Assembly (NCBI GenBank): GCA_002499585.1
Contig: DAMH01000029.1
Coordinates: 5,969 to 69,968, forward strand
Origin: Euryarchaeota archaeon UBA552
GTDB taxonomy: Archaea > Thermoplasmatota > Poseidoniia > Poseidoniales > Thalassarchaeaceae
Direction of reading: 5' to 3'
Length of the DNA: 64,000 bases
How positions within the stretch are numbered: the stretch's first letter is position 1; each line of letters opens with the position of its first letter. The translations under genes were made by a program, and so were the position numbers. The notes under the pieces are model-generated. The model saw only the letters and a list, made by a program, of their open reading frames with translations, had not been told where the DNA came from and ran no database searches. Of this stretch, positions 43,891 to 51,839 are shown in pieces.

Positions 43891-44532
43891 CTAATCAACC
43901 GCCTTAACAATAATCGACTCCATCATTGAGGTGCTTAATTTATGATTTACCTCGCCAATTTTCGCCCCTTCCAAGGTCCTCTCGATAATTTCCCCCAACT
44001 GAATGCCAATCGCAGAGAATTCGTCCAGATTGTGGTCTTTCAATTTGATGGAGCCTATTTTACCGGTCATACCATCACTCATTTCAATTAATTTCCTCGC
44101 TACTCCTCCCTCAGTTATTTGACGTCCGATGTCTGGGATCTTCCTCCCATCGAGTGTTTCCAGAGGATATCCGAGCGCGGCATCCAGTGCTTTCTCAGAT
44201 TCCTCATCCATATGATGTTCGATTTTAGCAGCCAATGATGTTACATCTGTTTGCAGACCAGCAACATCCGAAAAAAGAATCTCTATCAGCAACTGCCTTC
44301 TTTTTACTTTGTTGGCTAGGTCGAAACCCTCTGATGTTAATCTGGAACCCCTGTATGGAATATGTGTGATGAGATTACGACCGGCCAACTTCTTGATCAT
44401 CTCCGTTACTGACGCGGGATTTACTTCCAGCCTCTTTGCTAGATCGCTTGTTTTAACAATTGCAGAGGGATCGTCTTCAAAAGCCTCAAGTGCCCGTTTT
44501 AAGTATGATTCTTCGCCTTTTGATAGGTCCAT
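43891..44532 (-). CDS. DtxR/MntR-family metal-dependent regulator
   Basis: A 213-residue regulator. The N-terminal winged helix (KTSDLAKRLEVNPASVTEMI, then KKLAGRNLITHIPYRG) is followed by the dimerisation/metal domain with AAKIEHHMDEESEKALDAAL, where E and HH are metal-ligand positions. A C-terminal FeoA/SH3-like region follows (IGSIKLKDHNLDEFSAIG). Such proteins repress iron or manganese uptake when metal is bound. Start ATG 44532 removes three extra codons. It sits inside the membrane/coiled-coil gene cluster and may control it; no metal transporter is adjacent, which is unusual. Confidence 0.85.
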   Translation of the reverse strand: MDLSKGEESYLKRALEAFEDDPSAIVKTSDLAKRLEVNPASVTEMIKKLAGRNLITHIPYRGSRLTSEGFDLANKVKRRQLLIEILFSDVAGLQTDVTSLAAKIEHHMDEESEKALDAALGYPLETLDGRKIPDIGRQITEGGVARKLIEMSDGMTGKIGSIKLKDHNLDEFSAIGIQLGEIIERTLEGAKIGEVNHKLSTSMMESIIVKAVD

Positions 44533-44542
44533 AATCAACACC

Positions 44543-46309
44543 TCACCCCATTAATGCCTTGAAGGTAGACCTGCATGCGGGGCAACGGGCCATCACGGGT
44601 CTTCGATTTAGAGGTACCCTGAGAGATTGGTCACAGGAGGGGCAATTTATGATATCGTTATCATTCGCGACCTCCAAGGGTACATCCTTCGACAAATCAT
44701 TGGGTATTTGTCTGCCCATCTGCATTTGGGTTTGCATTATGGTCGAGCAGGCTGGGCATCTGACATTCTCTACTCCCTCAGCATGGGTTATTTTCGCATT
44801 ACAGGTTGTACAAGTAACTCTCAAACTGGATTTTGGCCTTGGCTCCGAGCTCTTTGATCGAGTGTCCGAGACCTCATTTTCAAAAGTGCGCATCACCAAC
44901 ACGGCCATTAAAATGAATACAAGCCCTGTCAAAGATCCTAGTACTGCTGCTTGAAGCTGAAACGGCAATTGGAAGCCCGACGAGTCCTCTGTAGGCGGAT
45001 CGTATTGCGCTGAGCTCAGATAGGAATTAATATCGGAAGTGTAGGAAATTGTTAATTCTCCAGCAGTATTAGAAGGCAAGTCAGACGTTGTGATTGTGAC
45101 ACTGGTCTCATCACCCGGCGGTATGTTAGGAGTGGATATTGATGCGAGGATTTTTCCATCCAATGACCAGATCAAGTCACAAACCCCTGGTTTTAGGGTA
45201 CCAGAACCAGTATTTTTTAGCGTGACATCTATTGACAGGGAGCCATCGCTGAGTGTGCTGATCTGGTTCGAGATCGCTACATCAAAAACAATCGGAATCA
45301 ATGAAAATTGTTCTGTTGCGACATTGCCCTGCCAATTTACTGGTTCGACTAATATCTCCACTTGGCCTGAATATTCCGATGAAGTCGGTAGAGATACCTT
45401 CTGTAGACCGGGCATTATGCTAAGAGTGAGGTATGGCGACATTGACTGGGTCCCATCCGGAGATGTTAAACCGGCAGAAATACTAATTTCACGGTTCCTT
45501 CCCTCGGAGAGTAATATTGATATTGACAACTCATCGGTTCCAGGAAGATGTTCGACGGAAGTGATCTGCACTATTTGTCTCGGAAGGACTGTCAGATCAA
45601 CAGATCCTGAAAGTAGGTTAGAGACCCCTACATCAGTACCTTCTATCGACCAAAAGACTTCTTGAGTTCCAGTACTAGACAACCGCAGCGAATTTTGGAT
45701 CTCTTTGGAGGATCCTGATTTGATTGTGACTTCTGAACCACGTGATTCGTCATTCCCCGAAGATAATAACAAATAGGCATCAACTACCCTTTCCCCCCTG
45801 TTGTGAACAAGTGCGGATATGGACACTACATCCCCCTCATGCAGTGGCTCTCCCTGGATTGCAACGCTCATTTGCCCTGCAGGTACCAAATCAAGCGGGT
45901 TAGGGTCCACGTAGAAATTTAACACATCGGTACGACTGCTTGGGAAAAGTCTCAAATGCAAACTATGGGGGCCGGTATTGTTCGCCATAATCTCGACATT
46001 CGACATGGAAATTGACCCGTCGTCGTCAGATGTTCCGCCGACTATCAGAGACCACACGTCGTCTACTTTCATCCAGAGTTCCCACCTATCATCCTCCATT
46101 GAGTCGGCGGAGGATATCGTAAAGCCTACCTTGATTGTGTCTCCAACTAGCACAAGTGAACCATTGGAAGATGGTTGACCTGTAGACCCATCATATACAT
46201 CGAAATCCCATGTTGCAGTATTTTCTTGTTCAATGGCTGAAGCGGTGTGCGTATTGCATATTATCAGTGTCAACAAGATGGTTGAGGTAGCTACCCACGG
46301 TCTCAGCAC
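44543..46309 (-). CDS. Secreted beta-domain protein with cytoplasmic double zinc ribbon
   Basis: A 588-residue protein. A signal segment (TILLTLIICNTHTASA) leads to about 420 residues of repeated Ig/CARDB-like beta domains, seen as VVDAYLLLSS, SIDVTLKNTGSGTLKPG and similar. A transmembrane helix (AAVLGSLTGLVFILMAVLVM, about 458-477) is followed by a cytosolic tail with two zinc-ribbon modules. The first is CTTC...CPAC (VTCTTCNAK and VRCPACSTIM); the second is CPSC...CPAC (INCPSCDQSL and ARCPACRSTF). Extracellular domains joined to intracellular zinc ribbons suggest signalling or anchoring across the membrane. GTG 46309 is the start. It lies 10 bases upstream of the DtxR-type gene and divergent from the coiled-coil set. 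Confidence 0.8.
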   Translation of the reverse strand: MLRPWVATSTILLTLIICNTHTASAIEQENTATWDFDVYDGSTGQPSSNGSLVLVGDTIKVGFTISSADSMEDDRWELWMKVDDVWSLIVGGTSDDDGSISMSNVEIMANNTGPHSLHLRLFPSSRTDVLNFYVDPNPLDLVPAGQMSVAIQGEPLHEGDVVSISALVHNRGERVVDAYLLLSSGNDESRGSEVTIKSGSSKEIQNSLRLSSTGTQEVFWSIEGTDVGVSNLLSGSVDLTVLPRQIVQITSVEHLPGTDELSISILLSEGRNREISISAGLTSPDGTQSMSPYLTLSIMPGLQKVSLPTSSEYSGQVEILVEPVNWQGNVATEQFSLIPIVFDVAISNQISTLSDGSLSIDVTLKNTGSGTLKPGVCDLIWSLDGKILASISTPNIPPGDETSVTITTSDLPSNTAGELTISYTSDINSYLSSAQYDPPTEDSSGFQLPFQLQAAVLGSLTGLVFILMAVLVMRTFENEVSDTRSKSSEPRPKSSLRVTCTTCNAKITHAEGVENVRCPACSTIMQTQMQMGRQIPNDLSKDVPLEVANDNDIINCPSCDQSLRVPLNRRPVMARCPACRSTFKALMG

Positions 46310-46407
46310 GTTTACGTGCTGGACACAAACCGTTTGAATTCAACGGATGATCAGGTCCGAAACGTGTAGTTTAAGCAGAGAATGGGGGCCAGCGGCATGT
46401 GTCCAAA

Positions 46408-47220
46408 ATGGAAGAACCCCGACCCACAGCGATGGAGCTAGCGGAATCTCTGTTAGCAAGGAGGGTTATGCTTAGGGAAGCGCTGCCCGGGATAATCAGG
46501 AACCTCCAGGCGGAAGAGGAGTCCATTTTACCTAAAATGAAGAGAGCCATAGAACGGCACGAAAAGTCAAATCGAAATGTTGCGTCTCTAAAAAATGAGA
46601 GAGACGTCTTGCAGAAAAAGGCTGCAACCCTACTTAATGATCTAAAAAATATAAGGAATGAAATAGAAGAATCAGGCGGGATGGTTAGACTAGATCCCAA
46701 CTGGGCCAAGGAACGCCTTGAAGAGAAATTAACAGATATAGAGAATAGGATAGAAACGCAAGCATTGGATCATAAGGCAGAGAGGAAAATGATCACAATG
46801 CGAAGCAACTTGCTCAAGGAGAATGAAAGATGGCTCAAAGAAAGACGGGATTCTAATCCTATGATGGTCACTTACGTTTCAAAAAGACGGGCGATGGCAA
46901 AATACTTCAAAGAGGCCGACAAGATTCACTCGAGAATGCTAGATTTAGTTGAAAGGGGACAACCTCTTCACCAAACAAGGCTGGATCTGGAACGAGAATA
47001 TTCAGAGATTAGGAAGCAACTGGATCGGGCCAGAGAACTAAACTCTCAATCTGATGCAGCCGTATCCTTTTGGGAGGGGGTCATAGAATCTGGCTTTGAG
47101 AAAGGCGCAGGCATGGACCTGTTGAAAAACGCAAGATCTGTTGAGGCTGGCAACGTCGCCTCTTTTGCGAAGAAGACTAGAAAGAAACCTGCTGAGGAGG
47201 TGAAAGGTGAGGATGAGTGA
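46408..47220 (+). CDS. COG1340-like coiled-coil protein, paralogue A
   Basis: A 270-residue charged coiled-coil protein, the most canonical COG1340 member here. IENRIETQALDHKAERKMI and then a LLKENERWLKERR segment match the family core, and KEADKIHSRMLDLVERGQPL carries the ADxxHS signature shared with paralogues C and D. It ends with a Lys-rich KKTRKKPAEEVKGEDE. There are no membrane segments. ATG 46408 is preferred over GTG 46399. It is the first of three tandem plus-strand paralogues; its stop overlaps the next start by 8 bases. It likely forms rods or filaments; the cellular role is unknown. Confidence 0.8.
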   Translation: MEEPRPTAMELAESLLARRVMLREALPGIIRNLQAEEESILPKMKRAIERHEKSNRNVASLKNERDVLQKKAATLLNDLKNIRNEIEESGGMVRLDPNWAKERLEEKLTDIENRIETQALDHKAERKMITMRSNLLKENERWLKERRDSNPMMVTYVSKRRAMAKYFKEADKIHSRMLDLVERGQPLHQTRLDLEREYSEIRKQLDRARELNSQSDAAVSFWEGVIESGFEKGAGMDLLKNARSVEAGNVASFAKKTRKKPAEEVKGEDE

Positions 47221-48076
47221 CGACTTCAGAACTCCTAACGAAATAAGGCAACATGTGTATTCCCTCAGGGATCTCAAGAGAGATCTCAAGAACGAGAGGG
47301 TTATGTTGGTCGAGACGGTACGTGGAATGAGGGCTGCCGCTACAGTGCAGAAAGAGAAGTCATCCTCAAGGAAAAAGCACCTCACAGCATTCCATGAAAA
47401 TAAAAAGATTGCAAATATTGCACGAGAGGAAAGAGATAGGATAAACAAAGCTGTGCCGCCGCCAGTCACGGTTCTTGAGGAATGGGCGCAAAAAAGTCTC
47501 ACAAAACTCCAAGGCGTTGACAACGACTTGACGGGGATGCCCACGCTAAACCGAGAAATCAGAGAGTTCAGTAGGTATTTTGAGTTGATGTCATCTCTAA
47601 TGGTTAAAAAAATCGGAGAGGAATCCCATGCTAAATACGTAAAACACATAAAAATGATGAAAGGAAACCTCGACGAATTAGAAGAAAACCATCCCAGAGA
47701 TGAATTAGATGAAAATGGGAAGAACAAAACTGGATCTGAATTTAAAGAAATAAGAAAGATATCTAACAAAATTGACAAGTTGGATAAGAAGCTAATGAAC
47801 TTGGATAAGGAAATAAAGAGTTTGACGAAACTTGGCAAGAAGAAAGAGTCAGAATCGAAGGTTTCTGATGCATTAGAGCGGGTACGCAGTGGCTCTGATC
47901 TCGTCGCCGATGATATTGCACTAATCTTAGAAAAAGGAGGGGACTTAGGGAAGATCTCCGAGGACAAAACCAAGAAAAAGACTGAATTGAAGAAAAACCA
48001 CAACAAGCCCAGATCTAGAAGAATATCTGTCGCGAGAGGGGGTGCAAGAAAGACACGCCTCAGGCCCGACCGCTAG
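47213..48076 (+). CDS. COG1340-like coiled-coil protein, paralogue B
   Basis: A 287-residue coiled-coil protein, strongly basic and acidic in alternation. It keeps the general plan: an N-terminal EIRQHVYSLRDLKRDLKNE heptad stretch, a degenerate signature IGEESHAKYVKHIKMM, and a long central helix KISNKIDKLDKKLMNLDKEI. A Gly-Gly element (LILEKGGDLGKI) precedes a very basic C-terminal tail (SRRISVARGGARKTRLRPDR). That tail resembles the end of paralogue D and could contact nucleic acid. ATG 47213 lies within the end of paralogue A, preceded by a GGTGAGG ribosome site. It is the most diverged of the four. Confidence 0.78.
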   Translation: MSDDFRTPNEIRQHVYSLRDLKRDLKNERVMLVETVRGMRAAATVQKEKSSSRKKHLTAFHENKKIANIAREERDRINKAVPPPVTVLEEWAQKSLTKLQGVDNDLTGMPTLNREIREFSRYFELMSSLMVKKIGEESHAKYVKHIKMMKGNLDELEENHPRDELDENGKNKTGSEFKEIRKISNKIDKLDKKLMNLDKEIKSLTKLGKKKESESKVSDALERVRSGSDLVADDIALILEKGGDLGKISEDKTKKKTELKKNHNKPRSRRISVARGGARKTRLRPDR

Positions 48077-48129
48077 ATGTTCCGACGTGGCTGTTAAATG
48101 GGCAACACTTCACGCAGAGACGAAGGCAA

Positions 48130-49026
48130 ATGGGGGCGTTATCTTCTTCTGACCTCGAATCCTTGTTTGGCGGCAAGCCGAAAACGATAGAGGATGAGGC
48201 GACAAGATTCAAAGAAATGAGGGATGAATGGAACGAAAAGGTGAAACAACGATCTGAGGAGCGGAATGGATACAACCTGCAGGTTCAAGAATTAATCACC
48301 GAGGTTCAGATAAAAAAAGGGATCCGTGATGAGGCTAACAACAAGGTAAAGGAACTCAAGGAGCTTCGTGCTGAGTACTCGAAAACACTGAAAGAAAAAA
48401 GGAATAACCTCAAACAAGCATTAGAAATATCAGCGGAGAAAAAGTCTCAAGAAGAGAAAGAGGGTAAGAGCAGATCTGCATCGAGGATCCGTATTGAGAT
48501 GGACCAACTAGAGCAGAAATTTGAACGTGGCAGGCTCAGCATGAACGAGAGGTCATTCATGAAAAGGATGAAAGAACTGAGTTCCGAATTAAAGGCTGCG
48601 AAGAGTCAGAAGTCGTCAATTGGCAGTCACAGCGAATTAAGGTCAGCGGTCAAACAGGCAGCAAGAATACAGGAATCCGCCCACAACGATGTCGAGAAGG
48701 CAGTAGAAGAAGCCCAACAGGCACATGATATCATGTCTAGAATATCAGATGAGGTCGACAAATTGAGGGATGCGGCGAATGAATCTCACTCAGGTCTGAT
48801 ACGGGCAAAAAGAGAAGCAGACCTCATGCACTCAAGATACATTGTATCCTTGAAATGCATGCACTCAATGGGTGATCTCATGACTGCATTATCTGCCAAA
48901 GAAAGAGGCGAACTCGTTGATGATTCCGAAGACCAATCTACCGGGGTCTCGGATATCATGGAACAGCTGATGTCTGGGGGGACTATTTCGACAGACGATC
49001 TTATGATGATCCAGAGGCGGGGTTAG
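48130..49026 (+). CDS. COG1340-like coiled-coil protein, paralogue C
   Basis: A 298-residue coiled-coil protein. It shows RLSMNERSFMKRMKELSSEL (equivalent to GLSLEKENQF in paralogue D) and KREADLMHSRYIVSLK (the ADxxHS signature). Near the C terminus, EQLMSGGTISTDDLMMIQRR matches the LISSGEITLGG element of D. It lacks the long basic tail and ends RRG. The N terminus (SSDLESLFGGKPKTIEDEA) is distinctive. It starts 53 bases after paralogue B. The 3' end is 2 bases short of overlapping the next convergent gene. Function unknown. Confidence 0.8.
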   Translation: MGALSSSDLESLFGGKPKTIEDEATRFKEMRDEWNEKVKQRSEERNGYNLQVQELITEVQIKKGIRDEANNKVKELKELRAEYSKTLKEKRNNLKQALEISAEKKSQEEKEGKSRSASRIRIEMDQLEQKFERGRLSMNERSFMKRMKELSSELKAAKSQKSSIGSHSELRSAVKQAARIQESAHNDVEKAVEEAQQAHDIMSRISDEVDKLRDAANESHSGLIRAKREADLMHSRYIVSLKCMHSMGDLMTALSAKERGELVDDSEDQSTGVSDIMEQLMSGGTISTDDLMMIQRRG

Positions 49027-49916
49027 TGATTGTAGCGTTTGTTCGCACTCGCGTCTAGTCCATCCAAAATATATTGTTCTCCGGACTCCTTTTCAATGAG
49101 AATCCAGCTTGGCGCCCAAACTCTCTTTCTCTCTATTTTCAACGTCGACTCTACAACATGATACCATCTTAGAAGTGATGTGGTAGTTTGATCGCGACCA
49201 CTTTTAGATATTCTTCGAGCGAGTTTACTCTTTATTTTACTCCTTATAACCTCGTCATCCGTCCATTCACCATCCCAAGTTAGACGCTCAATTGATAGAG
49301 GTTTGAGTAATCCCTCATCATTTGACTCGAATTGTTTGTTCCATGGACTCTCTATGAAGACAGCAGAGGAAAAGAATTGATCGCCGTCTTCAGATCTGAG
49401 CATTGCTGATGCAAGGTAGCCCCTAACCTCGATATGGACCGGCCTCGTGTTACCGTCTATGGGTACCTTTCCTAGAATTTGGTCAACAGAATATCGCGCC
49501 TTTAACACCGAATCGCTGGGCAACGTCCTAATTTCATTGTTAGCCTCCTTTTTGTCATTTTTTTCTGACTCATGGGAGAGTTCGGCCTGCCCCAGTATTT
49601 CTATCAGGTCCTGCCTCTCCCATACTTCGACCCCATTTTTGGTAAAAATAGACATAACATCATCACTAAGTTCTCTTTCTGATACCAGCAAGGTCTTGTC
49701 CTCTTCCCCAGTCCTGAGGAGGAGCCTGTCTGCATCTTGCTTTGTGAGTGGGATGTGAGATTTTACCGCATGCCATACGGATAGAGTTTCCTGAGTAACC
49801 CCGGGTTTGATCGTGGTTTTCCCCAAAAATGAATATCCAGCAATGAGGTTTTCTTCAGACCTAGATGAAAACGAAATCCCTGCCAGCTCTAACGCCCGTA
49901 GGACAGCGTCGCTCAT
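49023..49916 (-). CDS. Hypothetical protein with possible PD-(D/E)xK/Mrr-like N-terminal domain
   Basis: A 297-residue soluble protein. Residues 1-130 include TLLVSERELSDDVMSIFTKN and GVEVWERQDLIEILGQAEL. That pattern (catalytic-type strand, then a W-x-R-x-[DE]-L helix) is seen in some archaeal restriction-endonuclease-fold proteins, but I cannot locate a full D...ExK set, so activity is doubtful. The second half is beta-rich and contains IEVRGYLASAMLRSEDGD, YHVVESTLKIERKRVWAPSW and GEQYILDGLD. No family is firmly recognised. It occupies the place after rpl30e where nusA and rps12 usually follow in archaea. The gap to rpl30e is 39 bases. Confidence 0.7.
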   Translation of the reverse strand: MSDAVLRALELAGISFSSRSEENLIAGYSFLGKTTIKPGVTQETLSVWHAVKSHIPLTKQDADRLLLRTGEEDKTLLVSERELSDDVMSIFTKNGVEVWERQDLIEILGQAELSHESEKNDKKEANNEIRTLPSDSVLKARYSVDQILGKVPIDGNTRPVHIEVRGYLASAMLRSEDGDQFFSSAVFIESPWNKQFESNDEGLLKPLSIERLTWDGEWTDDEVIRSKIKSKLARRISKSGRDQTTTSLLRWYHVVESTLKIERKRVWAPSWILIEKESGEQYILDGLDASANKRYNH

Positions 49917-49955
49917 ATGCTTGGGATAGGGTCTCTGGACATCAATCCCTCGATC

Positions 49956-50252
49956 TCAAAGGTTGTGATCTAGGGTCATCAATTCCGACTGGCCTGCATC
50001 GATTACGCATACAGAGCTCACTGAGAATGGTTTCGCGCATGCAGAGCCTAGTTCACGGTTCACCATTGCAAGACGGTGCACAGGTATGTTTGGATGATCA
50101 TTGACCATCATCTCGACGTGTTGCTGTGGACAATTCGCCGCTATAAGTACGAGCCTTGCGTCGCCCCTCGAGCAGGCAGCGATGGTCTCCCTCTGGCCGA
50201 AAACCAATCTTCCAGTGCTTATTCCCTGTTTTATCTGTCTGGATATGTCCAA
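49956..50252 (-). CDS. rpl30e: 50S ribosomal protein L30e
   Basis: A 98-residue L7Ae/L30e-fold protein. It opens with DISRQIKQGISTGRLVFGQR, then has ARLVLIAANCPQQ, matching the conserved loop of the fold, and ends near CVIDAGQSELMTL. In many archaea rpl30e directly follows rpoA2, as here (12 bases). The start is TTG 50252, with GGAG about 11 bases upstream. The length is normal. The next canonical partners (nusA, rps12) are absent. Confidence 0.87.
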   Translation of the reverse strand: MDISRQIKQGISTGRLVFGQRETIAACSRGDARLVLIAANCPQQHVEMMVNDHPNIPVHRLAMVNRELGSACAKPFSVSSVCVIDAGQSELMTLDHNL

Positions 50253-50264
50253 TGCATCATCTCC

Positions 50265-51839
50265 TTAATTATTCCTTGGCGCGTAGAAAAGTTCCACAGA
50301 GCCGGTCCCCAAAGCAACAGGTTGGCCGACAATGACGTTCTCTGTGACTCCTTTGAGATAATCCCTCTCTCCTATAATCCCTGCTCTGAGTAGGTGATTC
50401 ACGGTTACCTCGAAGGCAGACCTGGCTAGTATGCTGTGTTTTGTTCCGCTAACCCCGTGTCTTCCAATGGCTCTCACTTCGCCCTCACTCGTCATGACAT
50501 CTGCTACTGTAATCAGGTGTCGGACATCAACATCTAGTCCAGCTCCCTCCAGAGTGTCCCTCAGCTCCGATATGATCGATTGCCTAGCTGCTTCTATCCC
50601 AAGGTATTGGTATATCTCGACGATGTTATTCGTGTAGGTCCTGGATCTGTCTACACCAGCAAACTCACTGACCTTAGCGAGATTTGATCCAATGGTTGCA
50701 ATGTAATACTCGCCTGTGTTTTTATCCGGTCCCTGAACGTTTGCTCGAGAAATGCCTGGTAATCCCTTCAATCTGAGTTTCTTTACCTTGTCCTCTAATT
50801 GTAAGAGAGCAGTGTATGTAGGTGGATCTTCAGCCAATCCAGCGAGGTCGTCTTCTTTGGACACACCTGGTATAAGTTTGAGCTGTTTAGGCCTATCTGG
50901 GTTATCTGCCTGTACATACAGTTTGAGGGCTCTGGATAATTTGTCCATTACTTCTCTGCCATTCATATTTTTCAATCGAAGGTTTTGATTTTTCAGATCT
51001 AATGTGAGGACTCTTTGTGCTACGTCAACATCAATCGAGGCTATGTCTCTGGTTGTAGTTGTTTCAAGGCCAGCTGCGATGGCCTGTACTTGCTTCTCAT
51101 TGGTTTTGAGAGCCTTTTTTCCGTCTGGTGTTTTTTCCTCCAAGTAAATCATCATTGTCGGGGTGTTGGGGGCTTTCCTGGCGTCGACTATTTCGATCAC
51201 CCTAGGTAGACCCTGGGTGACGTTCACTGTTGCAACACCGGCGTAGTGAAACGTCCTCATGGTCATCTGGGTCCCCGGCTCACCGATGGATTGTGCGGTG
51301 GTTATGCCTACGGCTTCGTGAGGATCTACCCGAGACTCGGCCATCCTTGACTTGGTTTCGTTGAGAATGCCTTTGAGTTGCTTCGCTGTTAGTTTGTCAT
51401 GCCCTCTTGCTCTGACACCTTCCACTAGGTCATTGATTATTCTTGGAGTCAGGACCATTTTATGTTTGACTGCTCCCTCTTCTATCTGTTTGTAGACAGG
51501 GTCCAGGGAATCTATTTCCCTGAGAATCTGTGAGGATTTCTCATCCTGCCTGTATTCCTGTAGAGGTAGGGTGGTCTTTTTTCTGGTCGCCCGTCTTTTC
51601 TGTATCCTGACTCTTTTGGTAGTCGTTGCAGAATCTCTTCTCCCAGATTTCACAGGCGTGATTATTTTGGTGTGAATTGACTGGGCGGTACCAGAATCGG
51701 TTTGACATATCTCCGCTATTTGTTGGGGGTTAAGGATTTTGACGTCGTCCCACTTTCTGTCATCGGCGAGGAGATGAGCATGCTCTTCATCGACCCCTAG
51801 ATCTGTTAATTTCTTCTTAGTTGCGCTCTTTACTACCAT
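50265..51839 (-). CDS. rpoA2: DNA-directed RNA polymerase subunit A'' with extra N-terminal domain
   Basis: A 524-residue subunit; archaeal A'' is normally about 370-400. The C-terminal ~400 residues are canonical: AVGITTAQSIGEPGTQMTMR, TFHYAGVATVNVTQGLPR and GRHGVSGTKHSILARSAFEV. The first ~90 residues are additional: VKSATKKKLTDLGVDEEHAH, then about 45 residues and a basic Ser/Thr linker (SGRRDSATTTKRVRIQKRR). This domain is homologous to the N terminus of RpoH in the same operon, sharing VKS.TKK.L..LG...HA..LA.D. It resembles a helix-hairpin-helix-like module. The start ATG 51839 overlaps the rpoA1 stop by one base. Confidence 0.95.
   Translation of the reverse strand: MVVKSATKKKLTDLGVDEEHAHLLADDRKWDDVKILNPQQIAEICQTDSGTAQSIHTKIITPVKSGRRDSATTTKRVRIQKRRATRKKTTLPLQEYRQDEKSSQILREIDSLDPVYKQIEEGAVKHKMVLTPRIINDLVEGVRARGHDKLTAKQLKGILNETKSRMAESRVDPHEAVGITTAQSIGEPGTQMTMRTFHYAGVATVNVTQGLPRVIEIVDARKAPNTPTMMIYLEEKTPDGKKALKTNEKQVQAIAAGLETTTTRDIASIDVDVAQRVLTLDLKNQNLRLKNMNGREVMDKLSRALKLYVQADNPDRPKQLKLIPGVSKEDDLAGLAEDPPTYTALLQLEDKVKKLRLKGLPGISRANVQGPDKNTGEYYIATIGSNLAKVSEFAGVDRSRTYTNNIVEIYQYLGIEAARQSIISELRDTLEGAGLDVDVRHLITVADVMTSEGEVRAIGRHGVSGTKHSILARSAFEVTVNHLLRAGIIGERDYLKGVTENVIVGQPVALGTGSVELFYAPRNN

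Noticed and set aside
47038..48006. 322-residue minus-strand frame, Phe/Leu/Ser-rich, looking like a membrane protein.
   Set aside because: It is antisense to the Lys/Glu-rich coiled-coil genes; reversed Lys/Glu codons read as Phe/Leu/Ser.
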